A stretch of 34,727 nt of DNA from an uncultured Spirochaetaceae bacterium (GTDB lineage: Bacteria; Spirochaetota; Spirochaetia; Treponematales; Treponemataceae). Both the position numbers and the translations under genes were made by a program. Shown one piece after another: positions 7,392 to 16,351 of the stretch; the first letter of the stretch is position 1, and each line of letters opens with the position of its first letter. The notes under the pieces were generated by a model. That model was not told where the DNA came from and ran no database searches. It saw nothing but the letters and a program-made list of their open reading frames with translations. Where the stretch lies: the NCBI GenBank assembly GCA_937875245.1, contig CALNCH010000202.1, forward strand, positions 1 through 34,727. Reading direction: 5' to 3'.

Positions 7392-9182
7392 TCAAGATAG
7401 TGTAATTTTTTCGGTTTTTAATGGAATAGGAATAATTATGGTTGTTCCTATTCCTAATTCACTTTCAATTTGAATGTTATATTCTGTACCATAAAAAACA
7501 TGCAATCGCTCCTGTATATTTTTTAAACCAATATGTCCAGGGGTCTTTTTTTCGGATTCAGTTGTATCCTTCAGAGATTTTATTAATTCTTCTACTTGCT
7601 CTGTATTCATACCTAAACCATAATCTCTTATTCCTATTTTCAATTGCTTGTCTTCATTTTCTGGAAAGGCAAATACTTCTATAAGAGAATCTTCTCCCCG
7701 TTGTTCTATCCCATGGAAAAAAGCATTTTCTATAACAGGCTGAAGAAGCATTTTTGGAATCTCGGTATTATAAAAGGGGGAATCAATTTGTACAGAAAGC
7801 ATAATTACATAATCATTTCGTATATTAAGCAATGTAATATACGATTGAATATATTCTATCTCTTCCTTTAGGGTAACCCGGGGAATTCGCCAACGTAAAC
7901 AATATCGCATCATTTTTCCTAACAAAGTTATACTGTCTACAATGCTGGCTTCTTCTGCTAACTCAGCTTGCATCTTTATCGTTTCTAAAACATTATATAA
8001 AAAATGAGCATTTATTTGATTTTGCATAGCTTTTATTTCAGTAGTGGCGGTAAGTTTTTGCTCGTATGTAATTTTGGCAATGAGTTCTTTTAATTGCAAA
8101 ACCATTTTATTAAAGGAATCTGCAGTTTCTGCAACTTCATCAGTTCCTTCTACACCAATGGATATATCTAAATTCCCTTCTCGTACTTCTCTCATTCCAT
8201 TCAAAATAGGATTTAAACGACCAAACATACGAGAAGTAATATATTTTACGACAAAGAACATAAGAAATGAACAAATCAAAACTAAGGTAATTGTACCCAA
8301 AGTAAAGTACATAGTGGTAGCAACAATTGCCTCTAGGGGACAAACCTCAAAAACAATCATATCTAAAAAAGAATAGCGTTCCCACAGAACAACTCGTTTG
8401 CTTGCTCCCTCGTATAATATTATTTTTCCTTCATCCGAGTCTGTTTCTTCATTTATCCTTTCCAAAACTTCTTGTTGAGCGTCAGGAGATAGTATTTGTA
8501 CTACATTTTTATTTCTGTCTGTACCAATAAATTCATTTTTATATGCAAAAAAAGAATACTGCTCTTCTCCTGGTGCCACCTGAAGGAAGGGCAAAAAGTC
8601 ACTCATTTCCATTGTTACTTGCAAATATCCCAAGTGCCTTCCATTTAAGTTTAATTCTTTTAAAAAAGAGACTGAATCTTCCTTTGTAATAGAAAGATTT
8701 AGCAAAAAATCTGCCTTGTAATTAAATAACAAGGTGTCTTTTTGCTTTTCCCCTAATCGGGTTTCATAAAAAAAGATTGGCCACCGTTCTGGAATTACAG
8801 GATTTGCTACATAAAACCGAATACCATTGACTTCTGGTATTAAAAAAAGGATACGCTCAAACAAGGCTGTTTGATTTATCATATTGTCTAACACATTTTG
8901 AGGATTGGATTCATTGGCATAATAAATAAAGTTTTTTAAGTCTGTATTTCCAGAAGCCACACTTTCGATACGAAAAAAAATTTCTGTAGATTTCTTTATC
9001 CCAGCAATATTATCAGAGACTTCATTTCTTACTACATCTTCCATTTCTGCCAATGCATTATTTTGAAGATAAAAACCAATTGAAAAAATAGTAACGGTTA
9101 AGGGAACTATAACTGCTAAAGTAAAAGAAAAAAGAATTTTTGATGTAAAAGGTAAATTATTAAATTTCAGGGGAATTTTCAT
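7392..9182 (-). CDS. YesM-like sensor histidine kinase
   Basis: A 596-residue membrane sensor. A first membrane helix lies near residues 15-40, followed by an extracytoplasmic sensing region of about 240 residues, a second helix near 285-310, a HAMP linker (MREVREGNLDISI), and a cytoplasmic kinase of the His_kinase (PF06580) type: QNQINAHFLYN with phospho-acceptor His near residue 393, then the ATP-binding N-box LLQPVIENAFFHGI and the GLGMN and GHIGLKNIQERL glycine motifs. It partners the AraC response regulator downstream. ATG 9182 is chosen over the TTG at 9188. It lacks a Shine-Dalgarno sequence, but TGGTATACT (extended -10) ends six bases before it, so a promoter just after the upstream terminator may drive a leaderless kinase-regulator transcript. 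Confidence 0.91.
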   Translation of the reverse strand: MKIPLKFNNLPFTSKILFSFTLAVIVPLTVTIFSIGFYLQNNALAEMEDVVRNEVSDNIAGIKKSTEIFFRIESVASGNTDLKNFIYYANESNPQNVLDNMINQTALFERILFLIPEVNGIRFYVANPVIPERWPIFFYETRLGEKQKDTLLFNYKADFLLNLSITKEDSVSFLKELNLNGRHLGYLQVTMEMSDFLPFLQVAPGEEQYSFFAYKNEFIGTDRNKNVVQILSPDAQQEVLERINEETDSDEGKIILYEGASKRVVLWERYSFLDMIVFEVCPLEAIVATTMYFTLGTITLVLICSFLMFFVVKYITSRMFGRLNPILNGMREVREGNLDISIGVEGTDEVAETADSFNKMVLQLKELIAKITYEQKLTATTEIKAMQNQINAHFLYNVLETIKMQAELAEEASIVDSITLLGKMMRYCLRWRIPRVTLKEEIEYIQSYITLLNIRNDYVIMLSVQIDSPFYNTEIPKMLLQPVIENAFFHGIEQRGEDSLIEVFAFPENEDKQLKIGIRDYGLGMNTEQVEELIKSLKDTTESEKKTPGHIGLKNIQERLHVFYGTEYNIQIESELGIGTTIIIPIPLKTEKITLS

Positions 9183-9188
9183 TCTCAA

Positions 9189-9197
9189 AGTATACCA
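9189..9197 (-). promoter_or_regulatory. Extended -10 box directly before the sensor-kinase start
   Basis: On the minus strand TGGTATACT (a TGnTATAAT-type extended -10) ends six bases before the ATG at 9182. It lies just after the terminator at 9211-9251, so it could give the two-component genes a supply independent of the transporter operon. No clear -35 box is present, as is usual with extended -10 promoters. Confidence 0.45.
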
Positions 9198-9210
9198 TCA
9201 TAATTCCTAC

Positions 9211-9251
9211 AAAAAAAGAAATCGGAATATCTATTGTAGATATTCCGATTT
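9211..9251 (-). terminator. Strong hairpin terminator between binding-protein and sensor-kinase genes
   Basis: A perfect 15-base inverted repeat (AAATCGGAATATCTA, 9219-9233, and its complement, 9237-9251) with a 3-base loop. On the minus strand it is followed by C and seven U residues. It lies between the binding-protein stop at 9260 and the kinase start at 9182, so it should end or greatly reduce transcription of the transporter operon. Confidence 0.88.
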
Positions 9252-9259
9252 ATACAATT

Positions 9260-10891
9260 TTACATACCTAACTTTTTCTTATTTGCATTCATAATTGTTG
9301 TTTGATAGTCTTGTACTTTTGAGAATCCTTTTGCTTTTTTGAAAGATTGGAAATCATTCCAAATCTTATCAAAATCAGCTTCAGATTTAGCTAGCAACAA
9401 TTGAGGCAGATCTTTGCCCCAACGTCTTTGAATCTCCTCGAAAATAAGAGCTTCGTCTGTCCCTGGAACCATATCAGTATTATCATAAGCAGCATAAGAA
9501 GTTACATATGGCTGAGTCCAAAGTTGAGGTTGTTCTAAAGAAGGAGCATACTCTTTTGGCCACTGTTCCTGCCATGCTGTATCCATTAGCATCCAATAGG
9601 TATACTGAACACCAATTTCATTTTCTTGTTTATTTTTATCAGTAGAATCCACTTTTTTTACTTCTGGAGTTAGGGTTGGAATACCATTTACCATTGTGTA
9701 TGTGTCATTCAAAATACCAAAGTTAGTATCCATCTGACCTTCTTCAGATATCAAATAAGTTAAAAATTGAATAGCACGGGCTTTATCTTTACAATTCTTA
9801 GAAATTAAAGTTACAGTCCAACCTGCTACACCACTTCCTGCCAAAACATGATCATCTTTCTTAGTATTTTTAGGTCCTTGTACTGCGATATACACAGAAT
9901 TAGGATCTCTTTCATATAATGCGTTTTGTGCAGCTTGCATATCCCAGTTTTGATACAACATTGCAAAGTATCGTCCTTGAGCAGCTTTTTCTTCAATTTG
10001 AGATCGTTTATCAACAAAAACATCCATTGGGATAAGTCCTTCAGAAGCAGCCTGTCGGAAGGTTTTTAACCAGCGAACATACTCAGGATTATCAACACCT
10101 AAACGAGAATCATCAAATTTATTATTTGTCTCAGGGGAAATTGCAAGAAAGTGTTGTAAATATTTTTCAATAGAAGCATTCCCTGTGTCAGTAAACTCTT
10201 GGAAACAAAGTGGAATTAAGGTTTGTCCATTAACTGTAGGAAATTTTGCCTTTGCAGCTCGTAATGCAGCTAAAAAGCCTTCTGGAGTTGACATATCAGG
10301 ACTACCAAGGGCTTCATACATATCTTTTCTTACCAAAAATGTTTCATTTGAAGTAAGTTTTCCCTTGTAGTTTTCATAGTCTGCTGGTGTATATGATGCG
10401 TTAGGATATCCGTAAATATTACCATCAGCTTGAGTATACCACCCTATTTTTTCAGAATTTGCAACTTTAAAGAAATATGGATCGTAGTCATCAGCTAATT
10501 CATTAAGGGAAATAACTAAATCAGAATCAATCATCATTCCTACCTGACTTTCCCACCAACCCAGGGTTATTAAATCAGGAAGAGTATCTCCTGCAATCAT
10601 GGAGTTCAATTTTTCAGCTTCATTACCAGCTGGAACGATGAATCGAACGTCTACACCTGTTTTTTCGGTGATGTATTTTGATACCTTTGAGTCACCCCAT
10701 TGTCGAGCAAACCAACTAAAGTTGATGTACCAATCAAATTGAATTGGTTTATCTGCATTTTTTTTCCATCCTGGTTCTGTTGCAGTTCCGGATACAGTAC
10801 CTTTTGAAGCAGAAGTGTCTTTTGCTCCACCTGCAAATAGTATTGATGTTGCTAATAATAACGCTAACAATACAAATGCGATTTTTTTCAT
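9260..10891 (-). CDS. Large extracellular solute-binding protein (LplA/YtcQ type)
   Basis: A 543-residue binding protein. The signal peptide (residues 1-20) ends LFA, followed by GGAKDTS; there is no lipobox Cys. The mature protein begins with WKKNADKPIQFDWYINF and has the WWESQVGMMIDSDLVISLNE region typical of the large (500-560 aa) family-1 binding proteins that work with LplB/LplC-type permeases on oligosaccharides. AGGAGG sits five bases before the ATG. It is the third gene after two such permeases. A strong terminator follows. Substrate cannot be read from the sequence; the divergent genes for a phosphorylase-like enzyme and a GH30 glycosidase suggest a beta-linked oligosaccharide (inference). 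Confidence 0.88.
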   Translation of the reverse strand: MKKIAFVLLALLLATSILFAGGAKDTSASKGTVSGTATEPGWKKNADKPIQFDWYINFSWFARQWGDSKVSKYITEKTGVDVRFIVPAGNEAEKLNSMIAGDTLPDLITLGWWESQVGMMIDSDLVISLNELADDYDPYFFKVANSEKIGWYTQADGNIYGYPNASYTPADYENYKGKLTSNETFLVRKDMYEALGSPDMSTPEGFLAALRAAKAKFPTVNGQTLIPLCFQEFTDTGNASIEKYLQHFLAISPETNNKFDDSRLGVDNPEYVRWLKTFRQAASEGLIPMDVFVDKRSQIEEKAAQGRYFAMLYQNWDMQAAQNALYERDPNSVYIAVQGPKNTKKDDHVLAGSGVAGWTVTLISKNCKDKARAIQFLTYLISEEGQMDTNFGILNDTYTMVNGIPTLTPEVKKVDSTDKNKQENEIGVQYTYWMLMDTAWQEQWPKEYAPSLEQPQLWTQPYVTSYAAYDNTDMVPGTDEALIFEEIQRRWGKDLPQLLLAKSEADFDKIWNDFQSFKKAKGFSKVQDYQTTIMNANKKKLGM

Positions 10892-10947
10892 ATTTTCCTC
10901 CTATATTTTTAATTCGACCTACATCGAACTAATTTTACTACGCTTTT

Positions 10948-11854
10948 TTAGCCTTTAATAGAACCAATCATTATTCCCTTAACAAAATAGCGTTGTAAAA
11001 AGGGATATACACATACAATGGGAGCGGTGGTTACTACCATAGTTGCTAACTTTACAGATTGAGAACTAACTTGCTGGGCACTAATGCCTGCAGGCGCATT
11101 TACAGCAGTTCTTGAAGAAGAGGCACTGGCAATTACCCTATATAAAAAAGTTTGGATTGGTTGTAAATCAGGATTATTAACGTACATTACACCACAGAAA
11201 TAATCGTTCCAGTGATACACTCCGGTAAACAAGGCAATTGTTGCTAAAATTGGCGTTGATAAGGGTAAAACGATCCGAAGAAAAATTACAAAGTCATTTG
11301 CTCCATCTAATTTAGCGGACTCTTCTAACCCTGCTGGTAATTCTCTAAAAAAGGACATAAAAATGATACAATTGTAAAAATTGAATAAGGCCGGAATGAT
11401 ATATACTAAAAAACTATCATATAAACCTAAGTTTTTTAAAGTGATAAAATAAGGAATTAAACCTCCACCAAAAAACATAGTAATGGTACCCATCATAACA
11501 TATACTTTTTGCCCCATTATATGTCTTTTTGAAAAGGCATAAGATACCATGGAGGTAAAAAGCACATTAGTAATTGTGCCAATTAAGGTTCGCCAAATGG
11601 TAACATTAAAGGCTTTAATAATTGATTTATCTTGGAATACGGTTTTATAGCTTTGTAATGAAAATTTGCGTGGCCACCAATAAATACCACCCCTCATACC
11701 ATCTAGAAATAAAATCTGTAGAATCATTAAATGACAAAACAATGGTATACCAAACAGGATATAGTGTTAAAAAACAGATAAGTAACATGATCATTACTAA
11801 AACTCTATCACCTATGGAATATCTATTTAAATTACGTAGTTTTTGACTAGTCAT
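10948..11854 (-). pseudogene. LplC/YtcP-type sugar permease, reading frame broken near 11708
   Basis: Two frames form one permease. The first begins at the ATG at 11854 (AGGAG six bases upstream; an in-frame GTG at 11878 is less likely), runs through YPVWYTIVLSFNDSTDF and would stop at 11645. The second picks up at LDGMRGGIYWWPRKF near 11706 and continues to 10948 with the EAA loop EESAKLDGAN and four more helices. Intact relatives join the FND and GGIYFWP motifs in one frame, so one extra base is present in the T-rich run at about 11703-11715. The combined length, about 300 aa, is normal for this family. Without frame repair the transporter would be non-functional. No programmed-frameshift signal is seen; sequencing or assembly error is a serious alternative. 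Confidence 0.83.
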
Positions 11855-11877
11855 AGTTTTCTCCTTTTGAATATCCA

Positions 11878-12834
11878 CTAAAAAAGTGATACATCGTTGA
11901 TTTTTTTGGTGACTGAATTAGCAATAAAAAGAAGAATAAAGGCAAATACAGATTTGAATAAACCAATTGCGGCGGCATAAGAAAATCGCATACTTCTCAT
12001 AGCTACGTTGTATGTATAAATATCAATTACATTACTTCTTGGAGCGTTTAAAGGATTCCATAAAACCAAAATCTGATCAAAATTAGAATTAAGAAGGCCA
12101 CCTACCGCTAGAATGAATAAAATAGCTATAGTGCTTTTAATACAAGGTACAGTAATAGAAAACATCATTCGGAAACGACTTGCACCATCAACCTTTGCGG
12201 CTTCATACATTTCTTGGTCAATTCCAGCAATCGCCGCTAAATAAATAATTGCAGACCAACCTAATTCTTTCCAAATATCTGAAGTAATAACGATACCCCA
12301 AAAATATTTTGGATAGGCTAAAAAGGTAATGGGCGCTTCAATAATATGTAGATTCAATAATAATTCATTAAAAAAACCGCTTTCTGATAGCCATGTAGTT
12401 AAAATACCACCCAATACTACCCAAGATAAAAAGTGGGGCAAGTAAGAAATAGTTTGTATTGCTTTTTTGAACTTTTGATTTCTCACTTCATTTAAGAGCA
12501 ATGCAAAAATGATTGGTAAAGGGAAAGATATTACCAATTTGAGAATACTAATACCCAATGTATTTGTTAAAATACTTGTAAACTCTGGATCCTTAAGAAA
12601 GGCTATAAAATGTTGAAAACCACCGTTCCCTGCCCAAGCAGATTGTAAAAATTTCAAACTGAATAAAGATTCTGTAATACGATAATTTTTCTTAAAAGCA
12701 ATTATTAATCCATACATTGGAACGTAACAGAAAATCAGCATCCAAATAACACCGCATAGTGCCATGGCTTGCAAATAACGTTCTTCTTTTAATCGTTCCC
12801 AAAATGTTTTTTTTGATAATTTGCAGACATTCAT
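11878..12834 (-). CDS. LplB/YtcP-type sugar ABC permease
   Basis: A 318-residue inner-membrane permease of the LplB type. Family marks are the early helix CYVPMYGLIIAFKKN, the segment ISYLPHFLSWVVLGGIL and the EAA loop MYEAAKVDGASRF near residue 210. GAGG lies about seven bases before the ATG. It is the first gene of the transporter operon and is separated by 24 bp from the second (frame-broken) permease. As with MalFG, no ATPase gene accompanies it, so a shared MsmK/MalK-like ATPase elsewhere is expected. The gene diverges from the 1108-aa enzyme gene across a 164-bp region. Confidence 0.9.
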   Translation of the reverse strand: MNVCKLSKKTFWERLKEERYLQAMALCGVIWMLIFCYVPMYGLIIAFKKNYRITESLFSLKFLQSAWAGNGGFQHFIAFLKDPEFTSILTNTLGISILKLVISFPLPIIFALLLNEVRNQKFKKAIQTISYLPHFLSWVVLGGILTTWLSESGFFNELLLNLHIIEAPITFLAYPKYFWGIVITSDIWKELGWSAIIYLAAIAGIDQEMYEAAKVDGASRFRMMFSITVPCIKSTIAILFILAVGGLLNSNFDQILVLWNPLNAPRSNVIDIYTYNVAMRSMRFSYAAAIGLFKSVFAFILLFIANSVTKKINDVSLF

Positions 12835-12948
12835 CCTTTACCTCGTTATATAAATGAGTATATCCCCGAAAAAAAACCACCACCAGTCAGACAATTTTCT
12901 AAAAGGTAGATTAATTTCGGTTTTACACATTTTTCACCTATTCTTGAA

Positions 12949-12977
12949 TTGACAGTAAAGAACACTGCCTTTATTTT
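12949..12977 (+). promoter_or_regulatory. Promoter of the 1108-aa enzyme / GH30 operon
   Basis: TTGACA (12949-12954), a 17-base spacer and TATTTT (12972-12977) form a good sigma-70 promoter. GAAAGGAG, six bases before the ATG at 12999, is the ribosome site. Upstream, ATTAATTTCGGTTTTAC near 12910 resembles the TTAA(A)TCGGTTTA block of the pulA operator-like sites, but weakly. Confidence 0.7.
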
Positions 12978-12998
12978 TAGTAACGAAAGGAGATTCCA

Positions 12999-15900
12999 AT
13001 GGAAAAACAAACTATAGAAAGATTTACCTTACACAAGGCAAAGAATGTAACAGGCAAATTCTGTTCATTTTACGATGAACCTTTTTATAAAATAGAGAAT
13101 TACGATAGGATGACCGATTTTTTTATGACGATTACTAGTTCTACGGATGTATGGAATTTTTTGTGGTCAAAAGGAGGAATTACCGCAGGACGAGTTGATA
13201 GCGATCATGGAATTTTCCCTTACTACACATCGGATAAGGTATCAGATTTAAAATACTGCACTGGTCCTTTTATGGCTGTAAAAATAATTACAGAAAAAGA
13301 AAGGCTGTACTGGGAACCCTTTGAAGATAATCCCCACTACTTAGTACAGCGTAATATATATAAAAACACAAAAGGGTCCAAAGTTTATTTTGAAGAAATT
13401 AACAATGAGTTGCAATTAATGTATCGATATGGCTGGATGTCTAGTCATAGATATGGATTAGTACGTCATGTTGACATCGTAAACCTATCTAATGAAAGTA
13501 AAACAATAGAAGTATTAGATGGTTGTCGCAATATTATGCCCGCTTGCACTACCAGTGATTTTCAAAATAATAACAGTGTGTTATTAGATGCCTACAAAAA
13601 AACAGATTTAATTAAAGAAAAAGGATTAGCTTTATTTGCTGTATCGTCAATTGTTACGGACAAAGCAGAACCCAGTGAAGCCCTATTGGCTAATACCTGC
13701 TGGTTCTCAAAACCTGGTATTGTTGTAACTAGTGAAGAGAACATATCTCTCTTTAGAACTGGGGAAAAACTGTTGGAAAATAAAGTATTAAAGGGAAAAA
13801 GACCTAGTTGTTATTTGTTCCAAAAAGCCACATTAGCCCAAAAAGAAAATATACAATGGTATCAGGTTTTTGATACTTCCCTAGATATCAATGAGATACA
13901 TTTATTAGAAAAAGAATTGTCAAATACCCAGAAAATAGAACAATCCCTTGTCAGTGATATCCAAAAGACAGAAAGTCAATTGAATTTATATATTAAAAAT
14001 GGAGATGGAGAACAAGAAACAGAGGATCTATATACCTGTGTTCATCACAAAGCGAATGTCCTTTTTAATATTATGAGAGGAGGTATCATTGCAAATAATA
14101 ATACCATTTCTGTATCTGATTTTCTTTTATTTTTAGAAGTTCGAAATAAAAATAGTTCCCACCTTCTACATATAGCTCAAGATACTATATCTTACCAAGA
14201 CTTACAAAAAATAATAAAGGTAACAGGGAACCCCCAATTAGAAAGACTTTTTTTAGAATACCTTCCTCTCACTTTTTCTCGTAGACATGGGGATCCCAGT
14301 CGTCCTTGGAATCGATTTTCGATTCAACTCCATGACAAAGAAAACAATCCATTGCTAAACTATGAAGGAAATTGGAGAGATATTTTTCAAAACTGGGAAG
14401 CCCTAGCTTATTCTTATCCTACTTATCTACCCTCAATGATTGCAAAATTTCTTAATGCGACAACCATAGACGGTTTTAATCCCTACAAAATCACCCGAAA
14501 TGGAGTAGATTGGGAAATTCCAGATCCAAATAATCCTTGGTCAAACATTGGATATTGGAATGATCATCAAGTTATTTATTTGTGCAAATTACTGGAATTA
14601 GCCTTTGATACTCAAAAAGAAAACCTTCTTGAACAGCTGAATCATGAAGTTTTTTCAGCATCCAATGTTCCTTATCGTTTAAAAAAATATGGAGACATAG
14701 TAACTAACCCTCGGGATACCATTGAATTTGATACAAAGCTACAGGCTAAAATAGAGAGTCTTTGTAGCGAAATTGGATCCGATGGAAAGCTTGTCTTAAA
14801 TCATAAAAAGGAACCCCTTCTTTTTTCAATGACTGCTAAATTATTACAAATAATTCTTACAAAATTAGCAAACTATGTACCAATGGGAGGTATTTGGTTA
14901 AATACACAACGTCCAGAATGGAATGACGCAAATAATGCATTAGCAGGATACGGTCTTTCTATGGTTACCGTATATTACTTAAAAAGAATGATACTTTTTA
15001 TGAAAAAAACCTATTCTCAATGTAATGCTCTAGCAGAATTTACCGTACCTTCTTCTGTAATTTCTCTACTTAAAAATTTGGAAAAAATATACAGTGAAAA
15101 TCCCAAAGATACTAATAGTTCAGAAGAAAAAAGAAAAATATTTGTGGATTCTTGTGGTAAATTTTATGAACAAGAAAGAAGTGAGCTTTATGATTCTACA
15201 AAAATAACCACCTCAAAAATCAAAAATGAGGAAATACTATCTGGGCTAGATACTTTTGAAAAGCACCTTGATTACACCATTAAAAACAACAAAAGAAATG
15301 ATGGACTTTACCATTCCTACAACACACTAGAAATTCTGCATAATAAAATGGTTATTCATCCCCTTTGTGAGATGTTAGAAGGACAAGTTGCTATTCTTTC
15401 TTCTGGATATTTACAGCCCCAAGAAGTACTGGATTTATATAATAACCTAAAAAAAAGTGCCTTGAGAGAAGAAAGACAGAACTCTTATATTTTGTATCCA
15501 AATAAAGAACTTCCTTTCTTTACTAAAAAAAATAATGTTTTACTTTCTGATGCAACAAAAATTCCCCTTCTTTCTAAAATGCTACAGAATTCTGATAAAT
15601 CAGTGATAAGCTTAGATCCAACCGATAATACACTCTGTCATTTTAATCCTTCTTTTAGAAATACCAAATATCTAGAAAAAGTGACAACAGATCCTGCTGT
15701 TATTCAGTTATATGAGAAAACTTTTAATCATCGTAGCTTTACAGGACGCTCAGGTACGTTTTATGCATATGAGGGATTAGGAAGTATTTATTGGCATATG
15801 GTTTCAAAACTATTATTAGCAATACAAGAAAATGTGTATAAATCGGCAAAAGATAAAACTAATAATAAAAATACCCAAGAATTGATAAAAGCTTATTACG

Positions 15901-16325
15901 AAATACGACAGGGACTCAGTTTTAACAAAACTCCTGAGTTGTACGGTGCTTTTCCTACAGATCCTTATTCTCATACACCGGAAGGACAAGGTGCAAAACA
16001 ACCAGGAATGACAGGACAGGTAAAAGAAGAAATTATTACTCGTTGGGGAGAATTAGGAATTCTCCTTAACAATGGAGATATTCTATTTAAGCCTTTACTG
16101 TTACGAAAAAATGAATTTAATTCTTCTGGACAACTTTCTTTTACCCGATTTGGAATCATTTTTACTTATGAAATAACTACAGAAAAAGACATTTCAATCA
16201 AAATTGATTCAGGAGAATGGTGTTCTCAATCTTTTATTCCATCAGATATTTCTGAAAAAATACGAAATAGAAATTCCACTATTTCACAAATACAAGTGAA
16301 AATTCCACAGCTAATGTTAATGTAA
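12999..16325 (+). CDS. Large cytoplasmic phosphorylase/glycosidase-like protein, (alpha/alpha)6-barrel type, uncharacterised
   Basis: A 1108-residue protein with no signal peptide or membrane helix. Conserved-looking blocks are FFMTITSSTDVWNFLWSKGG with TAGRVDSDHGIFPYYTSDKV (residues 41-81), FSRRHGDPSRPWNRF (about 425), YEGNWRDIFQNWEAL (about 455), DWEIPDPNNPWSNIGYWNDH (about 500-520), RPEWNDANNALAGYG (from 638), FTGRSGTFYAYEGLGSIYWH (about 913) and PGMTGQVKEEIITRWGELG (about 1000). The order, a beta-sandwich front followed by a helical barrel, and the RPEWND block recall cellobiose-phosphorylase-like proteins (COG3459/GH94-like). I cannot assign a defined GH family, substrate or catalytic residues. 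It is co-transcribed with a GH30 gene 26 bp downstream and divergent from an oligosaccharide importer, so a role in breaking down an imported beta-glycan oligomer is likely (inference). Confidence 0.75.
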   Translation: MEKQTIERFTLHKAKNVTGKFCSFYDEPFYKIENYDRMTDFFMTITSSTDVWNFLWSKGGITAGRVDSDHGIFPYYTSDKVSDLKYCTGPFMAVKIITEKERLYWEPFEDNPHYLVQRNIYKNTKGSKVYFEEINNELQLMYRYGWMSSHRYGLVRHVDIVNLSNESKTIEVLDGCRNIMPACTTSDFQNNNSVLLDAYKKTDLIKEKGLALFAVSSIVTDKAEPSEALLANTCWFSKPGIVVTSEENISLFRTGEKLLENKVLKGKRPSCYLFQKATLAQKENIQWYQVFDTSLDINEIHLLEKELSNTQKIEQSLVSDIQKTESQLNLYIKNGDGEQETEDLYTCVHHKANVLFNIMRGGIIANNNTISVSDFLLFLEVRNKNSSHLLHIAQDTISYQDLQKIIKVTGNPQLERLFLEYLPLTFSRRHGDPSRPWNRFSIQLHDKENNPLLNYEGNWRDIFQNWEALAYSYPTYLPSMIAKFLNATTIDGFNPYKITRNGVDWEIPDPNNPWSNIGYWNDHQVIYLCKLLELAFDTQKENLLEQLNHEVFSASNVPYRLKKYGDIVTNPRDTIEFDTKLQAKIESLCSEIGSDGKLVLNHKKEPLLFSMTAKLLQIILTKLANYVPMGGIWLNTQRPEWNDANNALAGYGLSMVTVYYLKRMILFMKKTYSQCNALAEFTVPSSVISLLKNLEKIYSENPKDTNSSEEKRKIFVDSCGKFYEQERSELYDSTKITTSKIKNEEILSGLDTFEKHLDYTIKNNKRNDGLYHSYNTLEILHNKMVIHPLCEMLEGQVAILSSGYLQPQEVLDLYNNLKKSALREERQNSYILYPNKELPFFTKKNNVLLSDATKIPLLSKMLQNSDKSVISLDPTDNTLCHFNPSFRNTKYLEKVTTDPAVIQLYEKTFNHRSFTGRSGTFYAYEGLGSIYWHMVSKLLLAIQENVYKSAKDKTNNKNTQELIKAYYEIRQGLSFNKTPELYGAFPTDPYSHTPEGQGAKQPGMTGQVKEEIITRWGELGILLNNGDILFKPLLLRKNEFNSSGQLSFTRFGIIFTYEITTEKDISIKIDSGEWCSQSFIPSDISEKIRNRNSTISQIQVKIPQLMLM

Positions 16326-16351
16326 TTCATCAATATTTTTAGGAGAAAAAT

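Noticed and set aside
8044..8376. 110-codon open frame on the plus strand
   Set aside because: Antisense to the HAMP/kinase part of the well-supported sensor kinase; low-complexity translation.
12999..16325. Assignment of the 1108-aa protein as 1,2-beta-oligoglucan phosphorylase
   Set aside because: The length is similar, but the N-terminal blocks do not match what I recall of that enzyme, so no specific activity was assigned.
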